Source: BQOK01 sp048388525 (lineage in GTDB: Bacteria; Bacillota; Clostridia; Oscillospirales; Ruminococcaceae). Taken from it: 64,000 bases of DNA. The notes beneath the pieces are model-generated. The model was given only the letters and a program-made list of their open reading frames with translations, did not search any database and was not told the origin of the DNA. Every line of letters starts with the position of its first letter. Within the stretch, counting starts at the first letter, position 1. Positions 32,957-40,124 of the stretch are shown here, one piece after another. The position numbers were made by a program, and so were the translations under genes. The DNA lies in the NCBI RefSeq assembly GCF_048388525.1, contig NZ_DBGCTQ010000053.1, positions 62,001-126,000 of the forward strand. The letters are read 5' to 3'.

Positions 32957-34153
32957 TTGAGAATTGATATGTTCGGCGGGCTGCGGGTGAGCTGTGGGGA
33001 AAGAGCCCTGACCGAGGGAGATCAGCGGATCAGCAAGCCGCTGGAGTTATTGGTGCTTTTGGTGCTGAACCGGGGCAATAAGATCAGCAACGAGCAGCTG
33101 ATGGAAGCGCTGTGGGAGCCGGACGAGCTGGAAAACCCCGCCGGAGCGCTGAAAAATGCGGCCTATTCGCTGCGCAAAAGCCTGCAGAGGCTCTGCCCCG
33201 GAGCCACCCTCGTGGTGACCCGGGAGCGGCAGTATTGCTGGAATACCGAGGCGCCCATGGAGCTGGATGTGGAGCGCTTTGCCAAGCTTTACTACCAGGC
33301 CGCCAAGGACGGGCAGGAGGACGAGCGGCTGGAATTGTGCCGCACGGCCCTGGCGCTTTATACCGGGGACTTTTTGCCCGGCCTTACCGACCGGCACTGG
33401 GTGATCCCCCGGGCGAGCGCACTGCGCCAGCAGTACCTGGACCTGACCATCACCGCCGCCGGCCTGCTGCTGGCGCGGCACACCAAAGCGGCGGCGGAGG
33501 AAGCGCTGGCGCTGTGCAACCGGGCCGTGCTGACCGAACCGCTGGACGAGGGCCTGTATCTCAGGCAGTTCACGGCCATGCAGCAGCTGGGAATGAAGAA
33601 CGCCGTGCTGAAGTACTACCCGGTGGTGGCGAACCTGTTTTTTGACGAGCTGGGCGAACCGCTGCCGGCACCCCTGCGCACAATCTACCAGTGGGCCTCG
33701 GAGAGCTCGAACCCCGCGGTGGACGATATTCTTCACATTCAGAAGGACCTGGATGAGGCGACCCGGGATTCCCGGCCCATCCGGGGCGCGTACTTCTGCC
33801 AGTACGAGGTTTTTAAGCATATGTATCACATGGTGGTGCGCAGCGCCGCCCGCAGCGGCGGGTGCGTGGCCCTGTTCCTGATGACCTTTCTGCCGGTGCG
33901 CGGCCAGACCGTGCCCAAGGAGGAACTGACCCGGCTGATGCTGGCCATGAAAGAGGAGATCCAGAAGGTGCTGCGCAAGGGCGACGTGTTCAGCCGCTAC
34001 AGCCGCAACCAGTATGTGCTGATGCTTTCCGTGCGCAGCATTGAGGACAGCGGCGTTGTGCAGAACCGGCTGCGGGAGGCGTACCGCAAGGCGCGCCCGC
34101 CCCGCACCCTTCGCATGGATGTGACCGCGGCGCGGCCGGAGTCGATTGTGTAA
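32957..34153 (+). CDS. BTAD/SARP-type regulator with degenerate GGDEF-like C-terminus
   Basis: 398 residues from TTG at 32957. An OmpR-type winged helix (RIDMFGGLRVSCGERAL ... SNEQLMEALW ... LKNAAYSLRKSLQRL) occupies residues 1-95, a BTAD TPR domain about 95-250 (ELDVERFAKLYYQAAKDGQ), and the C-terminal part has RKGDVFSRYSRNQYVLML, like the RxGD.xxRYGGDEFxxxL core of GGDEF domains but with SRNQY for GGDEF. The ideal Shine-Dalgarno AAAGGAGGCG (32926-32935) fits an ATA at 32942 better than the TTG at 32957, which is 23 bases away. Confidence 0.75.
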   Translation: MRIDMFGGLRVSCGERALTEGDQRISKPLELLVLLVLNRGNKISNEQLMEALWEPDELENPAGALKNAAYSLRKSLQRLCPGATLVVTRERQYCWNTEAPMELDVERFAKLYYQAAKDGQEDERLELCRTALALYTGDFLPGLTDRHWVIPRASALRQQYLDLTITAAGLLLARHTKAAAEEALALCNRAVLTEPLDEGLYLRQFTAMQQLGMKNAVLKYYPVVANLFFDELGEPLPAPLRTIYQWASESSNPAVDDILHIQKDLDEATRDSRPIRGAYFCQYEVFKHMYHMVVRSAARSGGCVALFLMTFLPVRGQTVPKEELTRLMLAMKEEIQKVLRKGDVFSRYSRNQYVLMLSVRSIEDSGVVQNRLREAYRKARPPRTLRMDVTAARPESIV

Positions 34154-34178
34154 AAAATGCAGGTTTTGCCGAAAAGAG

Positions 34179-34218
34179 AACAGGCCCCCGTTCCCAAAGC
34201 CGGGAACGGGGGCCTGTT
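34179..34218. terminator. Bidirectional terminator, 17-base-pair stem
   Basis: AACAGGCCCCCGTTCCC (34179-34195) pairs perfectly with 34202-34218. U-rich on both sides, between convergent genes. Confidence 0.9.
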
Positions 34219-34243
34219 TGCGCGGATGAAAGGCGCTGGAGGC

Positions 34244-36700
34244 TCAGCTGCGAAGCTGCACGCCCAGCTCAGCCAGGTTTTTGAGCACCTTCTGCACGGC
34301 GGCGTCGACTTCCTCGTCGGTGAGGGTGCGGTCCGGCGCGCGGAACACCAGGTTGTAGGCCAGGCTCTTTTTGCCGGGGCCGATCTTGTCGCCGGTGTAC
34401 ACATCGAACAGGGAGAGGCTTTCGAGAATTTTGCCCGCGCCCTTGCGGATGCAGGCGGCCAGCTCGGCCGCGGGAAGGACGTCTTCGGCAACCAGGGCCA
34501 GATCGCGGCTGGTGGAGGGGTGCTTGGGCAGCGGCTGGTACTGCACACCTGCCGTGCGGGCGGCAAACACCGCGTCCAGGTTCACGTCGGCGGCCACGAT
34601 GCGCGCCTTTACGCCGTAATTGGCGCACACCGCCGGGTGCACCTCGCCCAGGGTGGCGAGCTTTGTTTCGCCCAGGTACAGATCGGCGGCGCGGCCGGGA
34701 TGATAGGCGGCGCCCTGCGCGTTGCGGCGCACGGTATACCCGGTTACGCCGGCGGTGGCAAGCAGCTTTTCCACAACGCCCTTGATGGCCAGATAATCCC
34801 ACTTGGCGCCGTAGGCGGCCAGGATGAGCTTTTGTGTTTCCGTGGGCAGCAGGTCCGAGGGGGTTTTGCCCTCGGCGGCGAGCTTTTCACACAGGGCCGG
34901 GTAATTGTTGAAGTCGTTGTCGGCCACCTCGTGGCCGAGGGGGCTGGGAGTGTATTCGGCAGCCTGCTCGAACACCGCGCACTCGGCCGCGCGGGCGCCC
35001 CAGTTGCGGCTTACCACTTCCAGAAGGCTGGGCAGGGCAGTGGTGCGCATGATGGAGGTATCCTCGCCCAGGGGGTTGGAGAGCACCACGGCGCTGCGCA
35101 GGGGATCGTTTTCCGGCAGATGGATCGCGTCGAAGCATTTGGGGCTGCAGAAGCTGAAGGTCTCGCACTCCCACAGGCCGTAGCCCGCCAGGGCGGCGGT
35201 GAGCTTTTCGTCAAAGTCCTGCCGGGGGGTGGGGCGGGCCTGGGCCACGCCCCGCATGACGGTGCTGGGGATCTTGTTGTAACCCACATAGCGGGCGATC
35301 TCCTCGGCAATGTCGCAGTCGCGCTCCATGTCCCAGCGGTCGGTGGGGCAGACGAGCATGTCGCCCTCCAGTTCAAAGCCCAGAGGCAGCAGGATGCCGA
35401 CCATCTCGCTGCGGCTGAGCCGGATGCCCAGCAAGCGGTTGACGGCCTCGGGGCGCAGGGGGATGCGGCGCTTTTCGCGGGGGGAGGGATACACGTCCAC
35501 AATGCCGTTCACCACGTCGCCCGCGTCCAGCAGCTGCACCAGCTCAAGCGCGCGGGCCAGGGCCTTGCTGCAGGTGTTGGGGTCGAGGCCCTTTTCATAG
35601 CGGGAGCTGGCCTCGGTGCGCAGGCCCAGCTTTTTGGCGGTGGTGCGCACGCTGGGGCCGTTGAACATGGCGCTCTCGAACACCACCGAGGTGGTGTGTT
35701 CGTAGGTGCCGCTGTACTCGCCGCCCATGACGCCGGCCACGCCGATGGGGCCCGCGTCGTCGGCGATGATGAGCATTTCGGGGCTGAGGGCGCGGTCGGC
35801 ACCGTCGAGGGTGACGATGTGTTCGCCCGGAAGGGCGTTTCGCACCCGCACATGGCCGCCGTTTACATACTTATAGTCGAAACAGTGCATGGGCTGGCCG
35901 TATTCCAGCATGACGTAGTTGGTGATGTCGACCAGGTTGTTGATGGGGCGCACGCCGCAGTTGCGCAGGCGCTGGCGCATCCACCGGGGGCTGGGCCCCA
36001 CCCGCACATTTTCCACCACGGCGCCGCAGTAGCGGTAGCACAGGCCGGTGTTTTCGATGTCTACCTTCAAGAGATCGTTCACATCGCCGTGACCGGGCTT
36101 CACCGCGGGGGTGTGATCCTTGAACGGCACGCCGAAGGTGGCGGCTGTTTCGCGGCCCAGGCCGCGCACGGCCAGGCAGTCCGGGCGGTTGGGGGTGATC
36201 TCGAACTCGACGGTCACGTCGTCGAGGCCCAGGGCGTGGACAGCCGGGGTACCGGGAGCCCACTCCTCGTCCAGCACCAGGATGCCGTCTTCCACAGCGT
36301 GGGGGAAATCGTGGGTGGTGAGGCCCAGCTCGGACAGGCTGCACAGCATGCCGCAGCTCTCGACCCCGCGCAGCTTGCCTTTGGTGATTTTGACCCCGCC
36401 GGGCAGGCAGGATTTGTGCAGGGCGGCGGGCACAAGGTCGCCCACCTTGAGGTTGCCTGCGCCGGTGACGATCTGCACCGGGCGTTCGGCGCCCACCTCC
36501 ACCTGGCAGACCACCATGTGGTCGGAATCCGGGTGAGGAACGATCTCCAGGATCCGGCCCACCACCACGTTGCTGATGGCGTCGGCCTCGCTTTCAAAGC
36601 ATTCCACCTTGCTGCCGCTCATGGTCATGCGGTCGGCGTATTCCTGGGGGGTACAGGTAATATCGGCGAATTCCTTCGCCCACCCCAATGGCATTTTCAT
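34244..36700 (-). CDS. pheT: Phenylalanyl-tRNA synthetase beta subunit
   Basis: 818 residues. N-terminal MPLGWAKEFAD, an EMAP/tRNA-binding domain (VVGRILEIVPHPDSDHMVVCQVEVG, about 47-71), the B5 and core synthetase-like domains and the C-terminal anticodon-binding FDX-ACB domain (PKHPSTSRDLALVAEDV). With PheS it forms the (alpha-beta)2 enzyme that charges tRNA-Phe. It lies 19 bases after pheS; both are under the T-box at 37775-38020. The ATG has GGGAGGGAC upstream. Confidence 0.96.
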   Translation of the reverse strand: MKMPLGWAKEFADITCTPQEYADRMTMSGSKVECFESEADAISNVVVGRILEIVPHPDSDHMVVCQVEVGAERPVQIVTGAGNLKVGDLVPAALHKSCLPGGVKITKGKLRGVESCGMLCSLSELGLTTHDFPHAVEDGILVLDEEWAPGTPAVHALGLDDVTVEFEITPNRPDCLAVRGLGRETAATFGVPFKDHTPAVKPGHGDVNDLLKVDIENTGLCYRYCGAVVENVRVGPSPRWMRQRLRNCGVRPINNLVDITNYVMLEYGQPMHCFDYKYVNGGHVRVRNALPGEHIVTLDGADRALSPEMLIIADDAGPIGVAGVMGGEYSGTYEHTTSVVFESAMFNGPSVRTTAKKLGLRTEASSRYEKGLDPNTCSKALARALELVQLLDAGDVVNGIVDVYPSPREKRRIPLRPEAVNRLLGIRLSRSEMVGILLPLGFELEGDMLVCPTDRWDMERDCDIAEEIARYVGYNKIPSTVMRGVAQARPTPRQDFDEKLTAALAGYGLWECETFSFCSPKCFDAIHLPENDPLRSAVVLSNPLGEDTSIMRTTALPSLLEVVSRNWGARAAECAVFEQAAEYTPSPLGHEVADNDFNNYPALCEKLAAEGKTPSDLLPTETQKLILAAYGAKWDYLAIKGVVEKLLATAGVTGYTVRRNAQGAAYHPGRAADLYLGETKLATLGEVHPAVCANYGVKARIVAADVNLDAVFAARTAGVQYQPLPKHPSTSRDLALVAEDVLPAAELAACIRKGAGKILESLSLFDVYTGDKIGPGKKSLAYNLVFRAPDRTLTDEEVDAAVQKVLKNLAELGVQLRS

Positions 36701-36719
36701 TGTTTTGTCCCTCCCTTGT

Positions 36720-37742
36720 TCAGTTGAACTGCTTCAAAAAGCGCAGATCGTTTTCGTACAGAAGGCGCATATCGTCGATGCCGTAGCGCATCATGGTGAT
36801 GCGCTCGAGCCCCACGCCGAAGGCGTAGCCGCTGTATCTCTCGGGGTCGATGCCGCAGTTTTCCAGCACCTTGGGGTGCACCATGCCGCAGCCCAGGATC
36901 TCGATCCAGCCCTCGCCCTTGCACAGCGGGCAGCCCTTGCCGCCGCACTTGAAGCAGCTCATGTCCATCTCGGCGCTGGGCTCGGTATAGGGGAAGTGAT
37001 GGGGCCGGAAGCGCACCCGGGTTTCGGGCCCGTACAGCTTCTGGATGAACACCTCCAGGGTGCCTTTCAAATCGGTGAAGGTGATGCCCTCGTCCACCAC
37101 CAGGCCCTCGATCTGGTGGAACAGGGGGGAATGGGTGGCGTCCACAGCGTCGGAGCGGTAGACCCGGCCGGGCGCGATGATGCGGATGGGGGCCTTTTTC
37201 TGCTCCATGGTGCGGATCTGCATGGGGCTGGTCTGGGTGCGAAGCAGGATGTTTTCGGTGATGTAGAAGGTATCCTGCGTGTCGCGGGCGGGGTGGCTTT
37301 TGGGCATGTTGAGCATCTCGAAGTTGTAGTGGTCCAGCTCGACCTCGGGGCCTTCGACCACATCGAAGCCCATGCCCAGAAAGATATCCTTGAGTTCGCT
37401 CAGCACCAGATGGAACGGGTGCAGGCCGCCCTGCACCGGCTGGGTGCCGGGCAGGGTAACGTCGATGGTCTCGGCGGCAAGGCGCGCGGTGAGGGCGGCC
37501 TCGGCCAGATCTTTCATGCGGGCGCGGATGTGGGCGTCGATGCCCTCGCGCACCTCGTTCGCCAGAGCGCCGATGACCGGCCGCTCCTCGGCGGAAAGCC
37601 TGCCCATCTGCTTTAAAATGCCGGTGAGCTCGCCTTTTTTGCCAAGAAAGCGCACCCGCAATTCGTCCACGGCCTTTTCGTCGGCCGCAGCGGCGATGAG
37701 CCCGTCCGCCGTGCGGCGGATCTGTTCCAATGCCTCTTTCAT
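36720..37742 (-). CDS. pheS: Phenylalanyl-tRNA synthetase alpha subunit
   Basis: 340 residues from the ATG at 37742 (AAAAAAGGAGAG upstream). Class II motifs: motif 2 APGRVYRSDAVDATHSPLFHQIEG and motif 3 AFGVGLERITMMRYGI. A four-Cys cluster CFKCGGKGCPLC lies before motif 3, as in several Firmicute PheS proteins. The N-terminal coiled-coil arm is present (1-90). Confidence 0.96.
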   Translation of the reverse strand: MKEALEQIRRTADGLIAAAADEKAVDELRVRFLGKKGELTGILKQMGRLSAEERPVIGALANEVREGIDAHIRARMKDLAEAALTARLAAETIDVTLPGTQPVQGGLHPFHLVLSELKDIFLGMGFDVVEGPEVELDHYNFEMLNMPKSHPARDTQDTFYITENILLRTQTSPMQIRTMEQKKAPIRIIAPGRVYRSDAVDATHSPLFHQIEGLVVDEGITFTDLKGTLEVFIQKLYGPETRVRFRPHHFPYTEPSAEMDMSCFKCGGKGCPLCKGEGWIEILGCGMVHPKVLENCGIDPERYSGYAFGVGLERITMMRYGIDDMRLLYENDLRFLKQFN

Positions 37743-37774
37743 GTTGTCCTCTCCTTTTTTATTCGGGGGCAAAC

Positions 37775-38020
37775 AAAAAAGCCCCGCCCCCGTGCATTCA
37801 CAGGGACGAAGCTGTTAAAGCCCCGCGGTACCACCCGGATTTTTGCTCTTTGAGCAAACACTCAAGCTCCCGCTAACGGGGGAAAGCCGTCCCCGCCTAC
37901 TGGAGCGTTCAGCGGGGCCGCTCGGAAGGGAACTTCGCACGCGCGCCTGCCGCGGGGCCCTTGCAGCCGGGGGGCCCCTCTCTGCGCCGGAGGATGCGCG
38001 GTTACTTTCCTTCGTCAAAG
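37775..38020 (-). promoter_or_regulatory. T-box leader, Phe-specific, controlling pheST
   Basis: On the minus strand the leader begins GACGAAGGAAAGTAACC, contains the AGAGAG-type bulge, and carries GAAGTTCCC with a candidate UUC specifier (complement of 37930-37932). AGTAGGCGGGGACGG/CCCGTTAGCGGG elements follow. The T-box GGGTGGTACCGCGG is the complement of 37821-37836. A terminator (CCCTGTG AATG CACGGGG region, then GGGGCTTTTTT) ends at about 37775. Uncharged tRNA-Phe would stabilise the antiterminator. Confidence 0.93.
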
Positions 38021-38036
38021 CGTTTTGAATAAGGCC

Positions 38037-38088
38037 ATGATAGCACACTTTTTTGCGGTTTGCAAGCGGTGAAAAAATGTTGTAACAT
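38037..38088. promoter_or_regulatory. Divergent promoters sharing a palindromic TTGCAA -35
   Basis: TTGCAA at 38060-38065 is its own complement. To the left, 17 bases lead to the minus-strand TATCAT (38042-38037) for the T-box/pheST. To the right, 17 bases lead to TAACAT (38083-38088) for acpS. Confidence 0.6.
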
Positions 38089-38125
38089 ATAGGAGACGTG
38101 ATTTTAAAAGGGGGCGGCGGGATTG

Positions 38126-38512
38126 ATGATCGGCGTGGGGACGGACCTGGTGGAGATCAGGCGGATGGAAAAAAGCCTGGAAAGCCCGGCGTTTTGGCGG
38201 CGGGTGTTCGGCCCCGCCGAACGGGCTTTTTTGGAGGCCCGGCCCAAGGCGCGGCGCGCCGCCAGCGCAGCGGCGAATTTTGCCGCGAAGGAGGCCCTTT
38301 TAAAGGCGGCGGGCAAGGGCCTGGGGGGCTTTGCCCTGGCCGAGATCCAGGTCCTGCGCGGGGAGGGGGGCGCGCCCTACTACCTGCTTTCGGGAGGCGC
38401 CGCGGCCTGGGCGGCGGAGCGCGGCGCCGAGGTGCGGCTTTCGCTTGCCCACGAGGGGGGCCTTGCCCTGGCCTTTGCGGTGGCCGAGACTTCGGCAGGC
38501 AGCCAAACATAA
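38126..38512 (+). CDS. acpS: Holo-[acyl-carrier-protein] synthase
   Basis: 128 residues. GVGTDLVEI (Asp7) and NFAAKEALLKA (Glu56) are the two metal/CoA-binding blocks of AcpS. It transfers phosphopantetheine from CoA to acyl carrier protein. The ATG at 38126 is preferred to the TTG three bases earlier; AAAAGGGGGCGG lies upstream. Confidence 0.93.
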   Translation: MIGVGTDLVEIRRMEKSLESPAFWRRVFGPAERAFLEARPKARRAASAAANFAAKEALLKAAGKGLGGFALAEIQVLRGEGGAPYYLLSGGAAAWAAERGAEVRLSLAHEGGLALAFAVAETSAGSQT

Positions 38513-38524
38513 CCTGCGCTGTGC

Positions 38525-38554
38525 GCGCCGGTTGGTGGGGCCGGCGCTTTTTTT
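38525..38554 (+). terminator. Rho-independent terminator after acpS
   Basis: GCGCCGG (38525-38531) pairs with CCGGCGC (38541-38547), then seven T. Confidence 0.85.
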
Positions 38555-38713
38555 GCGGCACCCTAAGGACGCCGGCTGTGAGCGGGAGCAAAAAGCATCG
38601 AAACACGGCACATCCCCGCGCCCGCGTTTAAGCGGGCTGAACTTCGCACATACTACCCTTGCAAGCAAAAACCTGCGCCTTTGTGAGGCGCAAGCTCTGG
38701 AGGGTAGAGTTAC

Positions 38714-39064
38714 ATGGAAGTTCATAGAGGCGAAGTGTTTTACGCGGATTTGAGCCCGGTGGTGGGCTCGGAGCAGGGCGGGGTGCGGCCGGTGCTGATT
38801 TTGCAGAACGACGTGGGTAACCGGCACAGCCCCACGGTGATCGCGGCGGCCATTACCTCGAAGCAGGACAAGACCCACCTGCCCACCCACATCGGGCTGC
38901 CGGCCCAGACCTGCGGGCTGACGCGGGACAGCATTGTGCTGCTGGAGCAGATCCGCACGCTGGACAAGCGCCGCCTGCGGGAAAAGGCAGGGCAGCTTTC
39001 ACGCGAGGACCAGCACCGGGTGGACCAGGCGCTGGAGATCAGCATCGGGCTGACCAGCATGTGA
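38714..39064 (+). CDS. mazF: MazF/PemK family endoribonuclease toxin
   Basis: 116 residues, the typical length, with RGEVFYADLSPVVGSEQGG at the N-terminus, RPVLILQND, TSKQDKTHLPTHI and LLEQIRTLDKRRL: the EndoA/NdoA type that cuts single-stranded RNA at short motifs. GGAGG lies 11 bases before the ATG. No antitoxin gene is present upstream: 201 bases between acpS and mazF hold only a terminator, a TGCGCC/GGCGCA hairpin at about 38674-38693 and no open frame with a ribosome site. In Bacillus the antitoxin NdoAI lies directly in front. Confidence 0.93.
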   Translation: MEVHRGEVFYADLSPVVGSEQGGVRPVLILQNDVGNRHSPTVIAAAITSKQDKTHLPTHIGLPAQTCGLTRDSIVLLEQIRTLDKRRLREKAGQLSREDQHRVDQALEISIGLTSM

Positions 39065-39094
39065 GGCGGCAAGCGGAAGAATAAAGAAAGACAG

Positions 39095-39136
39095 AACAGG
39101 CGGGATCTGGGGAATTGACCGGATCCCGCCTGTTTT
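39095..39136 (+). terminator. Rho-independent terminator after mazF
   Basis: AACAGGCGGGATC (39095-39107) pairs with GATCCCGCCTGTT (39122-39134), TTTT follows. The 225 bases from here to the next gene are otherwise A+T-rich with no recognised element. Confidence 0.88.
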
Positions 39137-39361
39137 GCTTTTGAAGGACTTGACTAAAGCCTAGGGAATGATGCTTTACACAGGTGCTTGTATGAATTAA
39201 CCGGCCGGCCATTCTTTGAGCTGATAAGGGTGAGCAAAATGAGCACTTTTTGGAACCTGTGTTATATGATATGCTTTTTTTATTGTAAAGCGTCTTTTTA
39301 TGTTTTTGCGGAATTATGCAACACAAGGGGCCTACGAGAAATAATGTTTGGAGGTTAAACG

Positions 39362-40027
39362 ATGGAACAACTCGTCGATATCCCGTACAGCGAACTGAAG
39401 CAAAACCCGCGCGATTACAAGGTGCTGCTGCTGCGGGATCAGTGGGACAGGCCCTATACGGAGATCGCCCGGGAGCTTGAAATATCCACCGCAAGGGCCA
39501 TCCAGATCTATCATCATGTAAAACGCAAGCAATTGCGGCTTTATGCCCGGCACCTGGCGATCGCGCATGATGGCCAGGACCCCTCGGCTTTTCAATACGA
39601 GAAGCTGTATGACGGTTATGGGGACTACAAATACGTCTCGGCTTATTGGGAGAAGGAATACACGGAACTGCTGAAGGAGTACCGCAGCGGGGAGCCGGGG
39701 CATTCCGCTGGATTTTTGGCGGAGCTGCCGCCCCCCACCCAAGAAGTGACCAGCCTGATGGAGCAGCAGGTGAAACGCCTGCGCGAGAAGGAGGAGGAGA
39801 CGTTTGCCGAGATCGGCCGCGAAATGAAAATGACCAGGGAAAAGGCAAGAAACATATACGAACGCTTCTACCACAAAAAGTGGCTGGCGGCCCGCGACAA
39901 GATCCGAAGCACATACAATAGAGGGAAAGACGAACGGGACGATTTTATGGACTATTACTGGAAATACAGAACAGCCAGAAAGCGGTTTGAAGCCCTTGTA
40001 AGGGACTACCCCGAACTGTTTGAATAG
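39362..40027 (+). CDS. DNA-binding protein with two sigma-region-4-like HTH segments
   Basis: 221 residues. Two similar helix-turn-helix blocks: PYTEIARELEISTARAIQIY (about 31-50) and TFAEIGREMKMTREKARNIY (about 142-161), each followed by a basic stretch (HHVKRKQLRLYARHL and ERFYHKKWLAARDKI). The pattern recalls sigma-70 region 4, but there is no region 2. The two blocks look like an internal duplication. TTGGAGG precedes the ATG. The region in front is A+T-rich. Family not recognised; function unknown, probably a regulator. Confidence 0.6.
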   Translation: MEQLVDIPYSELKQNPRDYKVLLLRDQWDRPYTEIARELEISTARAIQIYHHVKRKQLRLYARHLAIAHDGQDPSAFQYEKLYDGYGDYKYVSAYWEKEYTELLKEYRSGEPGHSAGFLAELPPPTQEVTSLMEQQVKRLREKEEETFAEIGREMKMTREKARNIYERFYHKKWLAARDKIRSTYNRGKDERDDFMDYYWKYRTARKRFEALVRDYPELFE

Positions 40028-40065
40028 ATGCTGAAAGAACCGGGCCTGCGATGGGGACTGCTTTC

Positions 40066-40094
40066 TTGTGCCTTTTGCAGAATTGTGGTACACT
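40066..40094 (+). promoter_or_regulatory. Promoter of GT-C-like membrane protein gene
   Basis: TTGTGC (40066-40071), 17-base spacer, TACACT (40089-40094). Confidence 0.6.
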
Positions 40095-40124
40095 GGTGCA
40101 AAAAGGACGGCAGGGGGGACAGGT

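Noticed and set aside
34157..36727. 856-codon plus-strand frame opposite pheT
   Set aside because: Antisense shadow of the complete pheT gene.
38660..38713. Hidden antitoxin frame just before mazF
   Set aside because: Only a hairpin and the ribosome site lie here; overlapping frames run antisense or through acpS without a start signal.
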